A stretch of DNA of 64,000 bases, taken from positions 1 through 64,000 of the forward strand of contig JAIOYO010000006.1 in NCBI GenBank assembly GCA_021741075.1. The letters run 5' to 3'. Position 1 is the first letter of the stretch; each line of letters begins with the position of its first letter. The notes beneath the pieces were generated by a model, which was not told the DNA's origin, ran no database searches, and worked only from the letters and a program-made list of their open reading frames with translations. Of the stretch, positions 9,301 through 18,662 are shown in pieces. The translations under genes and the position numbers were made by a program. The stretch is from Flavobacteriales bacterium. GTDB taxonomy: Bacteria; Bacteroidota; Bacteroidia; UBA10329.

Positions 9301-12300
9301 GGGTCATCCCAAAGAATTGTGAATGGTGGCGTGCCGCCAGTAATGATGATACTTGCTGTACCATCACAACTTCCGTTGCAAAGCGCATCGGTAGAACTTG
9401 AGGTAACAACCGGTCCGTCAATGTTGCTTAGCGCAAACACCTCGATGGTTTCGCAACCACTTGCATCCGTTATAGTTGCCGTGTAAACTCCAGCGCAAAG
9501 AGCAGAAGCCGTTTCTGTTGAAGATACGTTTGGAGCCCAAGCGTAAGAGTATGGACCACCATCACCTCCCGAAGGAGCAAGAACGATTTCTCCATTGCAT
9601 TGTCCGCAAGTAGCTTGAGTCGAAGTAGCGTTAGATACAATCTGAGCTGGTTCGGTAATGGTTACAAGCTGTGTGTAGATGCATCCAATCGAATCACTAA
9701 TTTGAACGTTGTAATTTCCTGCGCAAAGCCCAGTTACAGACGAAGTTGTTTGTCCACCTGGCACCCAATTATAAGTGTAAGGAGGCGTTCCACCAATTGG
9801 AGTAACGCTAGCTTCGCCATCGCAAACCCCGAAGCAGCTTGCATCAACAACTACAAGTGTAGCCCCCGTTGGACCTCCTGTATTGCTTACGGCAATATCA
9901 AAGTTTTGAGTACATCCAGCGCCATCGGTAACATCAACCGTGTGAACACCCGGGCAAAGTCCGGTTATACTAGATGTAGTTTGTCCACTTCCCCATAGGT
10001 AGGTATATGGAGGAACACCACCGTTAGGGATAACATCTATTTCTCCATTACAAACGCCACAAGTAGCATCGGTAATCACCGTGTCAATTGAGATTCCAGT
10101 TGGTGGTTGGAAAATAGTTTCAGTAGCCGTAGTCGTACAACCATTCGTTCCAGTTACGGTAACCGTGTAAGTTCCAGCACAAAGACCAGTGGCTGTGATG
10201 GTTGTTTGGTTGTTTGGATCATTCCACTGATAAGTGTAAGGCGCTGTACCTCCAGTCACGAATACGCTAGCTGTAGCATTACACTGACCAAAACAAGTAA
10301 CATCGTTTGCAGTAGTGGTGGCAGTTAGAACTGCGGGTTGGGTTATGGTAACTGTTGTAACAGATACGCATCCATTGTCATCTGTAACAGTTACACTGTA
10401 AATTCCAGCGCAAAGTCCGGCTGCAGTTTGGGTTGTCTGACTAGCGGGGTCGTTCCACTGATAAGTGTAAGGGGCTGTGCCTCCTGATGCTGTAACCGTT
10501 GCGGTTCCATCGCAAATGCCGTTGCACGTAACATTTGTTTGAGCTCCGATAGATGAAGTGAGCCCATTTGGACCTGTAATTGTGACCGTTTCTGTGTCTA
10601 CGCACCCGTTTGCATCTGTGACAGTAACGGTATACGTACTTGCACACAAACCGACTGCAGTTTCAGTCGTCTGTGCTAGAGCATCATCCCATAAATACGT
10701 GTATGGACCAGTTCCTCCGGTAGCACTCGCAGTAGCTTCACCAATGCAAATTCCATCACATTGAAGATTAACAATTCCAGACATGGTAATGCTTATAGGC
10801 ATAGGTTCCGCAATAGTGACGGGTACAACGAAATCACAACTATTGACATCAGTTACGGTCACTGTGTAAGAACCAGCACACAGACCAACAGCAGTATCTG
10901 TTACTTGTCCTGTTGGGTCGTCCCATAGATAAGTAAATGGAGCAGTTCCACCTATAACGGTCACAAATGCCGAACCATCACACACGCCATTACAACTAGC
11001 GTCAGTGGAGGTTGCGGTGGCAGTAAGACCCACTGGATTGTTTACGGTTCCGGTGGTTATGTCGGTGCAGCCATTGGCATCGGTCACTTCCACAGAATAC
11101 GTTCCAGCACAAAGGTCGATGGCAGTTGCCGTGGTTTGGTTTAACGGATCATTCCATAAATATGTAAAAGGAATGGACCCTCCTGATGGGATAACCGTAA
11201 TGGCCCCATCGCAGTTGCCTGCACAGGTTCCATTATCTATAATAAGCAGCGAAAGGCCAATTGGAGCAGGTTGAGAAAGACTTACCTGATTTACAGCAAC
11301 GCACCCATTATCATCCGTCAACGTAACCGTGTACAATCCTTCGCACAAATCTATTGCGGTAGCCGTAGTCTGTCCTGCCGGGTCGTCCCATAAATAGGTG
11401 AATGGAGGTGTTCCACCAACGGGAGTCGCAATTGCTTGCCCGTTACAAGAATCATTACATAATGGGTCGATTCCTGTCATAAAAAGTGTGGCAGAAGGAA
11501 TGTCGTTAATCAACGAAGTAATTACTCTCGAACAACCAGTCGCATCGGTTACAGTAACGGTATAAACCCCAGCGCAAAGACCTGTTGGGTTTGTTCCAGA
11601 AAGACCAGGCTGTGTCCAAACATAGGTGTATGGAGCAACGCCAGTAATAGGAGTTAGATTAATTGCACCTGTACACTGTCCACAAAGAGAGTTGATAATT
11701 GTTTGTCCAACATTTATTTGTGCTGGCTCCGCAATGACTACCTCTTCGGTGTAGATACAATTATCAGCATCTTGTATTTGTACGTAATAAGTTCCTGCAC
11801 AAAGGCCCGTAACATTTGCCGTGGTAAATCCGCCCGGTACCCACTGGTATGTGTAAGGAGCGGTTCCGCCAATTCCGGCTACCGTAGCCTCTCCATCGCA
11901 AGAACCAAAGCATGATGCATCCGTGATTAAAGTGTTACTTCCTGTTGGGCCATCTGTGTGACTTACAGGTACGAAGAAGTTTTGAGTACAACCATTGGCA
12001 TCTGTTACTTCCACGTTATATACACCAGCGCAAAGACTAGTAATGGTTGCAGCCGTAGCTCCGGTGTTCCATAAATAGGTGTATGGCGCGTTACCAGTTA
12101 GAGGTGTTACGGTAATTGCTCCGTTGCAAGAACCACAATCTGCATCCGTTATATTAGAAGAAATTGTGATTGGTCCTGGCTCATTTACCGTGGCTAATGA
12201 ATCATTACTTCCCGAACCGCTAAACCCAATTTGCCAATCGAAAATGAAGCCATCGTCAATGGCAAAGTTATCTGTAACAGTAATAGTCCAATTTCCATTT

Positions 12301-15300
12301 AATGGGCATCCAATCAGGTTACTAAAAGGTTGCACTGGAGTGTAGCTGCCAGACGGAAGAGCAACACCATCGGTTACGGTAACAGTATTTCCTGCGGTTG
12401 CTTCAGCTCCCATTGTTCCGTAGGTCGGATTGTTTGACCAGCAATAATCCCATCCAATACCTGGAATCCCATCTGCCTCACTATCTGCTGCGTCACCAAG
12501 GAAAGTAGACCCAGCAGTGCCAACTCCAATCGATTGAACCAAGTCAATCACCGTTCCATTAGGGCAAGTTAATTGAATATCAAGATCGCCCAAATAGGAA
12601 TGCTCCATGTTTACGCAGAGTTCTTGAATATCCTGTCCGCTTTGTACAGTGGAACTAGAAGGGAATCCGTTCACTGGAATGGTAGTAGTGTAGGAAGATC
12701 CGGTTCCATCAGGTAGTGCAAGAGTACCTCCATTGAAAGACCCTCCAAGCGTAATTGCACTTGATGTGCAACCATTTGCATCTGTAACTACTACCGAGTA
12801 ATCACCCGCAGGTAGATTATTGATGTCTTCTGTTGTTTGTCCAAGTGGATACCACTGATACGTGTAAGGTGCGGCTCCTCCGCTCACGGTCAGGTCAATT
12901 GCTCCGTCTGAACCACCTTCGCAAGTAACGTCCGTTACCGCTAACGTGATGACGATTGGGTCGGGTTCTATGATGGTGAACGTTTCGGTAACCACACATC
13001 CAGTTGCGTCTGTAATGGATACAGAATAGTTTCCTCCGCATAGACCATTTTCAGATGGGCCAGTGCCCCCAGTAGGTTGCCAATCTATTGTGAAAGGAGG
13101 ATTGTTTCCAGTTACCACCACAGAAGCAGAGCCATCGCAACTTCCGTTACAAGATACGTCAGTGGTAGTTAGCGTATATTGGATTTGAGTATCTGCAATT
13201 GTAAAATTGGCTGTTTCTGAGCAACCGTTTGCATCTGTAACCAATACAGAATAATTGCCTGCGCAAATAGACACTGAGCTCGGTCCACTGTTGCTATTTG
13301 GCGACCAGTTGAACGTATAAGGAATGGTTCCTCCAGTAGGAGCCACGCTTGCTGTTCCATCGCAAATTCCGTTACATGAAGCGTCCGTACTTGTAGGATT
13401 AAGTACAAGTGTGGCTGGCTCGCTAATGGTGATTTCTATTGAATCGCTGCATCCGGCTGCATCCGAAACAAATAGCTCATAGGTTCCAGGCCCTAAGTTG
13501 CTTAAGTCTTGGGTTGTTTCGCCATTTGGCTGCCATAAATAATCTACGGGCGGAGTTCCACCAGCAACTGTAATGTCAATAAAACCATCATTATCGCCAT
13601 TACAAGTAATGTCTTGATGCGTTTCAGAAATAACGAGTGTAGGAGCTGAAGTGATTGTGACGGACCCACTTGTGCTGCAACCATTCGCATCTGTTATATT
13701 CCCATTGTAAGTACCAGCTGCGAGGTTATAAATGTTTTGCGTGTTTAAATTGCCAGGATTCCAAACGACTGAATACGCGGGAGATCCTCCAGAAATTGTA
13801 AGCTCAATAAAACCATCGTTGGCACCACCGCAAGAAAGATTCTGAATATTGACGGATACGTCAAAATCAATCGGTGAAGTAATGGTATATGATTCGTTCG
13901 TTACACAGCCCGTGCCTTGATCTGTTACGATTACCGAATATGTAGCACCTGACAACCCACTGATGCTGGTTCCAGTAGCCCCATTCGACCAATTATATGT
14001 AAAAGGACCAACCCCGCCCGAAACGGTTAATGAAATACTTCCATCATTTACACCAGAGCAGCTAGGGTCCTGAATGACAGCCACAATTGTTGCTGCGCCT
14101 GAATTACTGATCGTGAACGTAGTGTCAAGAATACAACCGTTTACGTCTGTAATAGTTACCGAGTACAAGCCAGAAGGGATACTTGCTAAATCTTCGTTAG
14201 AAGACCCATCTGACCACAAAAAGTTGTAGGGCCCTGAGCCTCCGCTAATAGATAAGTCAATGCTGCCGTTAATGCTTCCACAATCTGGTTGTGTAACATT
14301 GGCCGAAACAATTATCTGGTTTTGTGCTTGAATCGAAAATGCCGCAACAGAAACGCATCCTACAATATTGTCCGTAACAATAACAGTATAACTTCCTGGG
14401 GCCAAACCAGTGACATCTTCAGTAATTGGCCCATGAGACCAATCATAACTAAAGTCCCCGCTTCCTCCAGTGACAGTTATATCAATTTCGCCATCGTTAG
14501 ACACGCAATTCGTGCCGTCAGTAACAACCCCAGTAAAATCGTGACCTGGAAAATTATTGACAAGGACATCAAGAGTGTCCACGCAACCAATCGTGTTGTC
14601 GGTAACAACTACTGTGTAAATGCCAGCAACTAGTCCACCTATGTCTTGAGTGGATAAAAATCCCGGTTGCCATTCGTAGATATAATTTCCTGACCCTCCA
14701 CTTACCGTTAGGTCAATAGACCCATTGGCTTCGTTACATTCCGCGTTCACGGTAAACACCGATAAAGAAAGTGATGAGCCGTTAAGAATAGTGATGGAGA
14801 GGTTTCCAGTACATCCATTCGCATCTTCAACGGAAAGTAAATAATTACCAGCGGCTAATCCGGTTAAATCTTGGGTCGAAGCTCCGTTCGACCAAGTATA
14901 TGTATAAGGAGCGACTCCTCCAGAAATCGATACGTTGATCGCCCCATCATCTTGTCCATCACAGCTCACATCCGTGTGAGTTTCTGTCAGAGTAATTTGA
15001 GCGGGTTGCGTTAAAACAACAGCGGGAAACACATGGGTACAGCCGGTTGCATCTGTTGCAGTTAGCGTGTAAGAGCCAGCGGACAAACCGCTTATGTTTT
15101 CAGTGGTTTGCGATGTTCCAGTCCACGAGAAAGTGTAAGGAGGTGTGCCCCCAGAAACACCAGAGGAACTAATGGAGCCATCTGCACCACCAAAACAAAT
15201 TGGATTGGTTCCAGTAAACGACCCGTCCCAATCTGGAGTTGTATTGATAGTAAAAGGCTCAGTCTGTTGACAACCGTTGTCGTCTGTTATGATGACGCTG

Positions 15301-15827
15301 TAATTGCCACCATCTAATCCAGTAATTGAACTGCCGCTATTTACAAATGGTGGCCATTGATAGGTATAAGGCGCAATTCCACCAGTTACCAAAACCGAAG
15401 CTTCGCCATCATTACTATCTGGGCAGGTTTCTGGAACCGTTGACACAGTAACGTCAAAAGGAGGAGGAACATTAATTGTTGCAAAACCAATTACACCAGG
15501 ACAGCTTCCGCCACCTCCGTTTTGACCTACTACGATTATTTGATAGTTCGTGGTGACAGAGCCAAGCCCTGTGAAGCAAAAACTAGTACCAGGCTGAGGG
15601 CCAGATGACTGAAAAATGACGCCATTGAAAATTTGATAAACGTAATTTGGCGAGCCTCCAGACACGTAGATGCAAATACTACCATCTAAGGCACCATTAC
15701 ATGTAACGTCTGTAGCAATGATTGAATCGATGACTACCGGACATTGCGCTTTTGCCTCTCTCGAAAGGAGAAAGAGTGTCAAAAGCGGAAGTCCAGTCAA
15801 AAGTAGGGCGCGTAAAGCTCGCTTCAT
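6384..15827 (-). CDS. Giant SprB-like repeat adhesin with gliding-motility-associated (CHU_C) C-terminal domain
   Basis: 3147 aa. Signal peptide MKRALRALLLTGLPLLTLFLLSREAKAQ. About 35 SprB-type repeats (..TDVSCNGxxDG..VSGGTxPYTYxW..GLxAGTYTVTVTDANGC..). C-terminus LFPDGISPNGDGINDSWIIDNIQLFEDAIVEVYNRWGQMLFQ...WDGRFKGEDLPVGTYYYVI is CHU_C/TIGR04131-like. Confidence 0.95.
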   Translation of the reverse strand: MKRALRALLLTGLPLLTLFLLSREAKAQCPVVIDSIIATDVTCNGALDGSICIYVSGGSPNYVYQIFNGVIFQSSGPQPGTSFCFTGLGSVTTNYQIIVVGQNGGGGSCPGVIGFATINVPPPFDVTVSTVPETCPDSNDGEASVLVTGGIAPYTYQWPPFVNSGSSITGLDGGNYSVIITDDNGCQQTEPFTINTTPDWDGSFTGTNPICFGGADGSISSSGVSGGTPPYTFSWTGTSQTTENISGLSAGSYTLTATDATGCTHVFPAVVLTQPAQITLTETHTDVSCDGQDDGAINVSISGGVAPYTYTWSNGASTQDLTGLAAGNYLLSVEDANGCTGNLSITILNGSSLSLSVFTVNAECNEANGSIDLTVSGGSGNYIYEWQPGFLSTQDIGGLVAGIYTVVVTDNTIGCVDTLDVLVNNFPGHDFTGVVTDGTNCVSNDGEIDITVTGGSGDFSYDWSHGPITEDVTGLAPGSYTVIVTDNIVGCVSVAAFSIQAQNQIIVSANVTQPDCGSINGSIDLSISGGSGPYNFLWSDGSSNEDLASIPSGLYSVTITDVNGCILDTTFTISNSGAATIVAVIQDPSCSGVNDGSISLTVSGGVGPFTYNWSNGATGTSISGLSGATYSVIVTDQGTGCVTNESYTITSPIDFDVSVNIQNLSCGGANDGFIELTISGGSPAYSVVWNPGNLNTQNIYNLAAGTYNGNITDANGCSTSGSVTITSAPTLVISETHQDITCNGDNDGFIDITVAGGTPPVDYLWQPNGETTQDLSNLGPGTYELFVSDAAGCSDSIEITISEPATLVLNPTSTDASCNGICDGTASVAPTGGTIPYTFNWSPNSNSGPSSVSICAGNYSVLVTDANGCSETANFTIADTQIQYTLTTTDVSCNGSCDGSASVVVTGNNPPFTIDWQPTGGTGPSENGLCGGNYSVSITDATGCVVTETFTIIEPDPIVITLAVTDVTCEGGSDGAIDLTVSGGAAPYTYQWYPLGQTTEDINNLPAGDYSVVVTDANGCTSSAITLGGSFNGGTLALPDGTGSSYTTTIPVNGFPSSSTVQSGQDIQELCVNMEHSYLGDLDIQLTCPNGTVIDLVQSIGVGTAGSTFLGDAADSEADGIPGIGWDYCWSNNPTYGTMGAEATAGNTVTVTDGVALPSGSYTPVQPFSNLIGCPLNGNWTITVTDNFAIDDGFIFDWQIGFSGSGSNDSLATVNEPGPITISSNITDADCGSCNGAITVTPLTGNAPYTYLWNTGATAATITSLCAGVYNVEVTDANGCTQNFFVPVSHTDGPTGSNTLITDASCFGSCDGEATVAGIGGTAPYTYQWVPGGFTTANVTGLCAGTYYVQIQDADNCIYTEEVVIAEPAQINVGQTIINSLCGQCTGAINLTPITGVAPYTYVWTQPGLSGTNPTGLCAGVYTVTVTDATGCSRVITSLINDIPSATLFMTGIDPLCNDSCNGQAIATPVGGTPPFTYLWDDPAGQTTATAIDLCEGLYTVTLTDDNGCVAVNQVSLSQPAPIGLSLLIIDNGTCAGNCDGAITVIPSGGSIPFTYLWNDPLNQTTATAIDLCAGTYSVEVTDANGCTDITTGTVNNPVGLTATATSTDASCNGVCDGSAFVTVIGGTAPFTYLWDDPTGQVTDTAVGLCAGSYTVTVTDVNSCDFVVPVTIAEPMPISITMSGIVNLQCDGICIGEATASATGGTGPYTYLWDDALAQTTETAVGLCASTYTVTVTDANGCVDTETVTITGPNGLTSSIGAQTNVTCNGICDGTATVTASGGTAPYTYQWNDPASQTTQTAAGLCAGIYSVTVTDDNGCVSVTTVTITQPAVLTATTTANDVTCFGQCNATASVFVTGGTAPYTYQWNDPNNQTTITATGLCAGTYTVTVTGTNGCTTTATETIFQPPTGISIDTVITDATCGVCNGEIDVIPNGGVPPYTYLWGSGQTTSSITGLCPGVHTVDVTDGAGCTQNFDIAVSNTGGPTGATLVVVDASCFGVCDGEASVTPIGGTPPYTYNWVPGGQTTSSVTGLCAGNYNVQISDSIGCIYTQLVTITEPAQIVSNATSTQATCGQCNGEIVLAPSGGDGGPYSYAWAPNVSSTETASALCAGVYTATITDASGCETIEVFALSNIDGPVVTSSSTDALCNGSCDGTASIIITGGTPPFTILWDDPAATTTTTVNGLCAGIYNATITDDNGCLFVAQVTIGEPDAISLSQILTTAATCSGTCDGTATVIPSGGTLPYTYLWSSGGTSATETGLCAGTYNVTVTDANGCTQQATATISEPAAITFATTTVDASCYEVCDGQATVVASGGTGAFTYLWNDPAVTANDTVVALCAGTYTVVATDAAGCMDSTTVTINEPDSISIAITPTAVSCFGDCDGSAIAVATGGSGPYTYQWNDPASTVNDTVIDLCPGIYGLVVTDSLGCTATASTVIAEPLALALLDSGINITCGGQCDGIAGVLVQGGTGPYTYLWDDANNSTIPFITGLCAGTYQVIVTDANGCSDSTSVTIIEPAVLVADMTTVINPSCGGVCDGELTVTPTGGTPNYTILWLPGLETTPTISNLCAGSYTVIVVDASGCADTTTVNLTEPPILTAAITSVTQVLCSGDCSGEATVTAAGGTPPFTYSWNTSPVQTGSTATGLCVGAWTVTITDDIGCTTTASTTINEDNALSATVPIFTNVSCNGAGDGTATAFTNGGVGPYTYSWNDPNFQNTQTATGLVPGNYTVTVTDSQSPACVTQASVTITEPATLTLSATATGVTCGTDCDGVGTAIPVGGTAPYVITWNDPSGQGTNLCVGTYTATVTDANGCTAQASTTVNGPSAIVSNATSVASTCSNIANGSIDLSVVGGTPGYSYNWSPGGAQTQDLTGVLFGTYTVVITDAIGCSITASYSIGTLVSIDAEAGLGDTVCIGSPILLDGSGGGNYLWSPAATLSDSAVADPIATPFDTTTYYLTVTIGNCVDVDSVTIYTYNNPPVDAGNDLLIPTGGSIGLNANGVVTGWTYSWEPAEFLDNSSITNPTATPDGTTMFYVTVTDQNGCTNTDSVLVEVTPGILFPDGISPNGDGINDSWIIDNIQLFEDAIVEVYNRWGQMLFQSAPGYPVPWDGRFKGEDLPVGTYYYVIYSDNFAEPFTGPITIIR
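7110..15745 (-). repeat. Coding tandem SprB-type repeats (~80 aa / ~240 bp), about 35 units by manual count, interrupted once by a P-domain-like segment
   Basis: Manual enumeration of C-x-x-x-x-DG...TDxxGC units across the translation. Confidence 0.85.
12215..12750 (-). other. Proprotein convertase P-domain-like segment inside the SprB-like adhesin
   Basis: SSTVQSGQDIQELCVNMEHSYLGDLDIQLTCPNGTVIDLVQ...GDAADSEADGIPGIGWDYCW...LIGCPLNGNWTITVTDNFAIDDGFIFDWQIGFSG resembles P_proprotein domains. Confidence 0.7.
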
Positions 15828-16047
15828 ATCGAATAGTTAAGTAGGAAAGTCAATGTTAAGCCTGGTTGATTCATGGTTGAAATCAAGGGGTTAAAGTACA
15901 ATTTTTAAGATTATGCCAATTTGCTGAATACTGAGGCTGCGCGTAAGTCAATGTTATTGGCAGAAGCGGGCCGCTAAAACTGCTTTTGATTGTATTAGTT
16001 GGAATAAAAATCCCATTTTCTGGGAACGCAGACCCCGCATTCATTTC

Positions 16048-16638
16048 TTAATTTATTTGATGAACTGCATTTTTTAGCTCGAGACCAATTTTTGCTAATG
16101 GCATAACACGGCAACCAAAATTACTCGTAATAGCTGCTTGAGGCATTGTTTTTGCGAACGCAGTATCCGGATCTTGTACGTAGCACATTGCTCCTGTTTT
16201 TCGTAAACTCGACAATCCGTTAGCTCCATCGTCATTGGCCCCTGTCAAAAGAATGCCAATAGCAGCTTTACCATAAATCTCAGCTATGCTTTCAAACGTG
16301 AGGTCTATGCTGGGTCTGCTGTATTTCACAGTTTCAGAATAATCCAAAGCGAACGTTCTATCTGCCTCAATCAACAAATGATAGTTAGCTGGGGCTATGT
16401 ACGCAAATGGCGCGGCTATTGTTTCCTTTTCATCTGCCTCCTTTACTCGCAATTTGGTAGAATGCTGAAGGACACTCTGAAGTGAGCTTGGTACATTCCT
16501 CAAACGATGTAGGACAATTACGACAGGAATAGGGAAATCGGCAGGCAAAGATTTCAAAATTTCAGACACTGCCTTAATCCCACCAACTGAGCCGCCAATG
16601 GCTATAATCTCAATGCCTTTCAAATTAATCAATTTCAA
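16048..16638 (-). CDS. cheB: CheB-type protein-glutamate methylesterase (no receiver domain)
   Basis: IIAIGGSVGGIKAVSEILKSLP...VIVLHR...YIAPANYHLLIE...SRPSIDLTFES...GILLTGANDDGANGL. TTG start overlaps the cheR TGA stop. Confidence 0.9.
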   Translation of the reverse strand: MKLINLKGIEIIAIGGSVGGIKAVSEILKSLPADFPIPVVIVLHRLRNVPSSLQSVLQHSTKLRVKEADEKETIAAPFAYIAPANYHLLIEADRTFALDYSETVKYSRPSIDLTFESIAEIYGKAAIGILLTGANDDGANGLSSLRKTGAMCYVQDPDTAFAKTMPQAAITSNFGCRVMPLAKIGLELKNAVHQIN

Positions 16639-17465
16639 ATCTTTCTATAGATTTTTTCCTTTGCATCTACCACTTCAAAAGCTAATCGGTCATCAGAGAA
16701 CAGGAGGCTTTCTTTCGACCCTAAACAAAGAAATCCACCGGTAACAAGACTGTTCTTGAATAAATGCACCACATGCGCTTGAAGAGGTTTCTGGAAATAT
16801 ATAAGAACATTCCGACACATAATAAGATTGAATTTATTGAAGGAGCCATCAGTTACTAGATTGTGCTCAGAAAAAGTCATTTTGTCTTTTAAAAAGGATT
16901 TAAAGATCGAATTTCCATAAGAGGCTTCATAATACTCCGAAAGTGAGACTTTTCCACCACTTCGCTCGTAATTCTGGCCGTATTCTTGAAAGTTTCGATG
17001 AGGATAAACTCCCTGTTTGGCTGTTAGCAATACTTCCGGATTTAGGTCTGTTCCACGAATTGTAGACCGCTCTAGAAGCGATGCTTCATGCAACAAAACA
17101 GCCAAAGAATATACCTCTTCGCCAGTTGAGCAGGCAGCATGCCAAATCTGTAATGATTGTTGCCGGCTTAATTCTGGTAGCACGTTTTTTCGAACAGAGT
17201 TAAAAAAGCTCGGGTCCCGGAACATTTCTGTCACATTAACCGTGATTTCTTTTAGAAACTTATAGAAATAATCCTTGTTTTCAGACACTCGATGGAGGAG
17301 AGTATCAAAGGTTCCGTTTGCATCTTTGTCGGCAATCCGTTGTATTCGTCTTGTGAAAGAAGCGCGCGAGTAACCCGAGAAATCGATTCCATGATAGCGG
17401 TTCAATGCTTCAATTATTTTCTCGACTTCGCCTTCACCAATTTCAATTCGTTTATGGTTTTCCAT
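16635..17465 (-). CDS. cheR: CheR-type chemotaxis protein methyltransferase
   Basis: YHGIDFSGYSRASFTRRIQR...NVTEMFRDPSFF...IWHAACSTGEEVYSLA...GTDLNPEVLLTAKQGVYP...NLIMCRNVLIYF. Confidence 0.93.
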   Translation of the reverse strand: MENHKRIEIGEGEVEKIIEALNRYHGIDFSGYSRASFTRRIQRIADKDANGTFDTLLHRVSENKDYFYKFLKEITVNVTEMFRDPSFFNSVRKNVLPELSRQQSLQIWHAACSTGEEVYSLAVLLHEASLLERSTIRGTDLNPEVLLTAKQGVYPHRNFQEYGQNYERSGGKVSLSEYYEASYGNSIFKSFLKDKMTFSEHNLVTDGSFNKFNLIMCRNVLIYFQKPLQAHVVHLFKNSLVTGGFLCLGSKESLLFSDDRLAFEVVDAKEKIYRKI

Positions 17466-17550
17466 TCACCTGAGACATGCATAACTCGAACAACCTTCAA
17501 CAACCCATAGAAGTTAAACTTATGGATTATTAATAACGGAAATGCGGAGC

Positions 17551-18558
17551 TTACTTCTTGATGGAGATGAGCGAACTGTAAAAGCCATTTTCAGTGCGAA
17601 CATCAATTAAATAAATTCCAATTGGCAGGTGAATCGCGTTAATTTTTGCAATTCCAAGCCCCAAAGCTAGTGACTCATTAAATACTGCTTGACCGAAGCT
17701 ATTATACATGGATACGACCACTGAAGTGTTGGTTTTAGACTTCATCTCAATCGAGAACTCCCCATCGTTCGGATTCGGATAAACACTGAAATAGGCAACT
17801 TCAGCCCGTTCTTCAATCCCAACACTTTCAAGACTTAAGAAAGCAGTATCACTTCCACAATTATTAAAGGCTACGAGATAAATCTCCAATGTGTCGGTGG
17901 TGTTGAATGTATGCGTTGGTTCAAAATCGATGCTTGTTGTTCCGTCACCGAAATTCCACTCATAGCTTGTGGCATCATACGAAAGGTTGTTGAACTCAAT
18001 GTCGAACATATTGAGGTTTGGAGAGAATGCGGCCGTTGGTAATGGGTCTACCGTAATTTGTACGGAGTTTGAAGAACTAGAACAACCAATCCAGTCTTCG
18101 ATAGAGACCAAATAAGTTCCACTTTCAAAAACAGTAATCTCATCACTTATAGAGCCTGTGTTCCACTCGTAATACGGATACCAAGTTGGTACAGAAAGAA
18201 CGATACTTTCTCCAGTACAGAATTGAGTTGGGCCACTAACATCAATGGTCGGTTGCGGAGGATTTGCAACTTGGTTGACTTGAAAAGCCAAGGTGTCTGT
18301 GCAACCCGTGTAATGAGTCACCACAACCGAATAACTGCCAGCAGTCAGTAGTACGCTTTGGTCTGTTTGGCTTGTTGGTAGCCATTCGTAGCCAACATAC
18401 GATTCGTTAATGCTTAGCTGAGAACCGTTTGAGCCGACACAGTAATCTGTATTGCCCAATAAGGTTAGCGGCAAATGAGGGGGACAATTGATTTGAGCAA
18501 CAAGCTGTGTTGCTGCCATCAAGAAAAAAGAGAAAATGAAAGTTGCTCTGAGTGTCAT
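17551..18558 (-). CDS. Secreted PKD-domain protein with T9SS type A sorting domain
   Basis: Signal peptide; YEWNFGDGTTSIDFEPTHTF PKD motif; C-terminal VYPNPNDGEFSIEM...GIYLIDVRTENGFYSSLISIKK. Confidence 0.85.
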   Translation of the reverse strand: MTLRATFIFSFFLMAATQLVAQINCPPHLPLTLLGNTDYCVGSNGSQLSINESYVGYEWLPTSQTDQSVLLTAGSYSVVVTHYTGCTDTLAFQVNQVANPPQPTIDVSGPTQFCTGESIVLSVPTWYPYYEWNTGSISDEITVFESGTYLVSIEDWIGCSSSSNSVQITVDPLPTAAFSPNLNMFDIEFNNLSYDATSYEWNFGDGTTSIDFEPTHTFNTTDTLEIYLVAFNNCGSDTAFLSLESVGIEERAEVAYFSVYPNPNDGEFSIEMKSKTNTSVVVSMYNSFGQAVFNESLALGLGIAKINAIHLPIGIYLIDVRTENGFYSSLISIKK

Positions 18559-18614
18559 CGTTGGTAAAAATAATACTTCGACATAGAGTGGTGGGTCAAA
18601 TTAGGAGAAATAAA

Positions 18615-18642
18615 AAAGGCGATGAATTTCTTCACCGCCTTT
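18615..18642 (-). terminator. Hairpin terminator downstream of 18663..19487
   Basis: aaaggcgatgaa / ttcaccgccttt, 12-bp stem with one wobble. Confidence 0.6.
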
Positions 18643-18662
18643 CAAAACTGAATCAATTCAGC

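Noticed and set aside
7209-15317. Numerous ORFs of 60-156 aa antisense or out of frame to the giant adhesin (e.g. 7699..8169 +, 8622..9041 +, 9600..9998 +)
   Set aside because: They mirror the SprB repeat periodicity, have low-complexity composition and sit entirely within a convincing 3147-aa coding frame; shadow ORFs.
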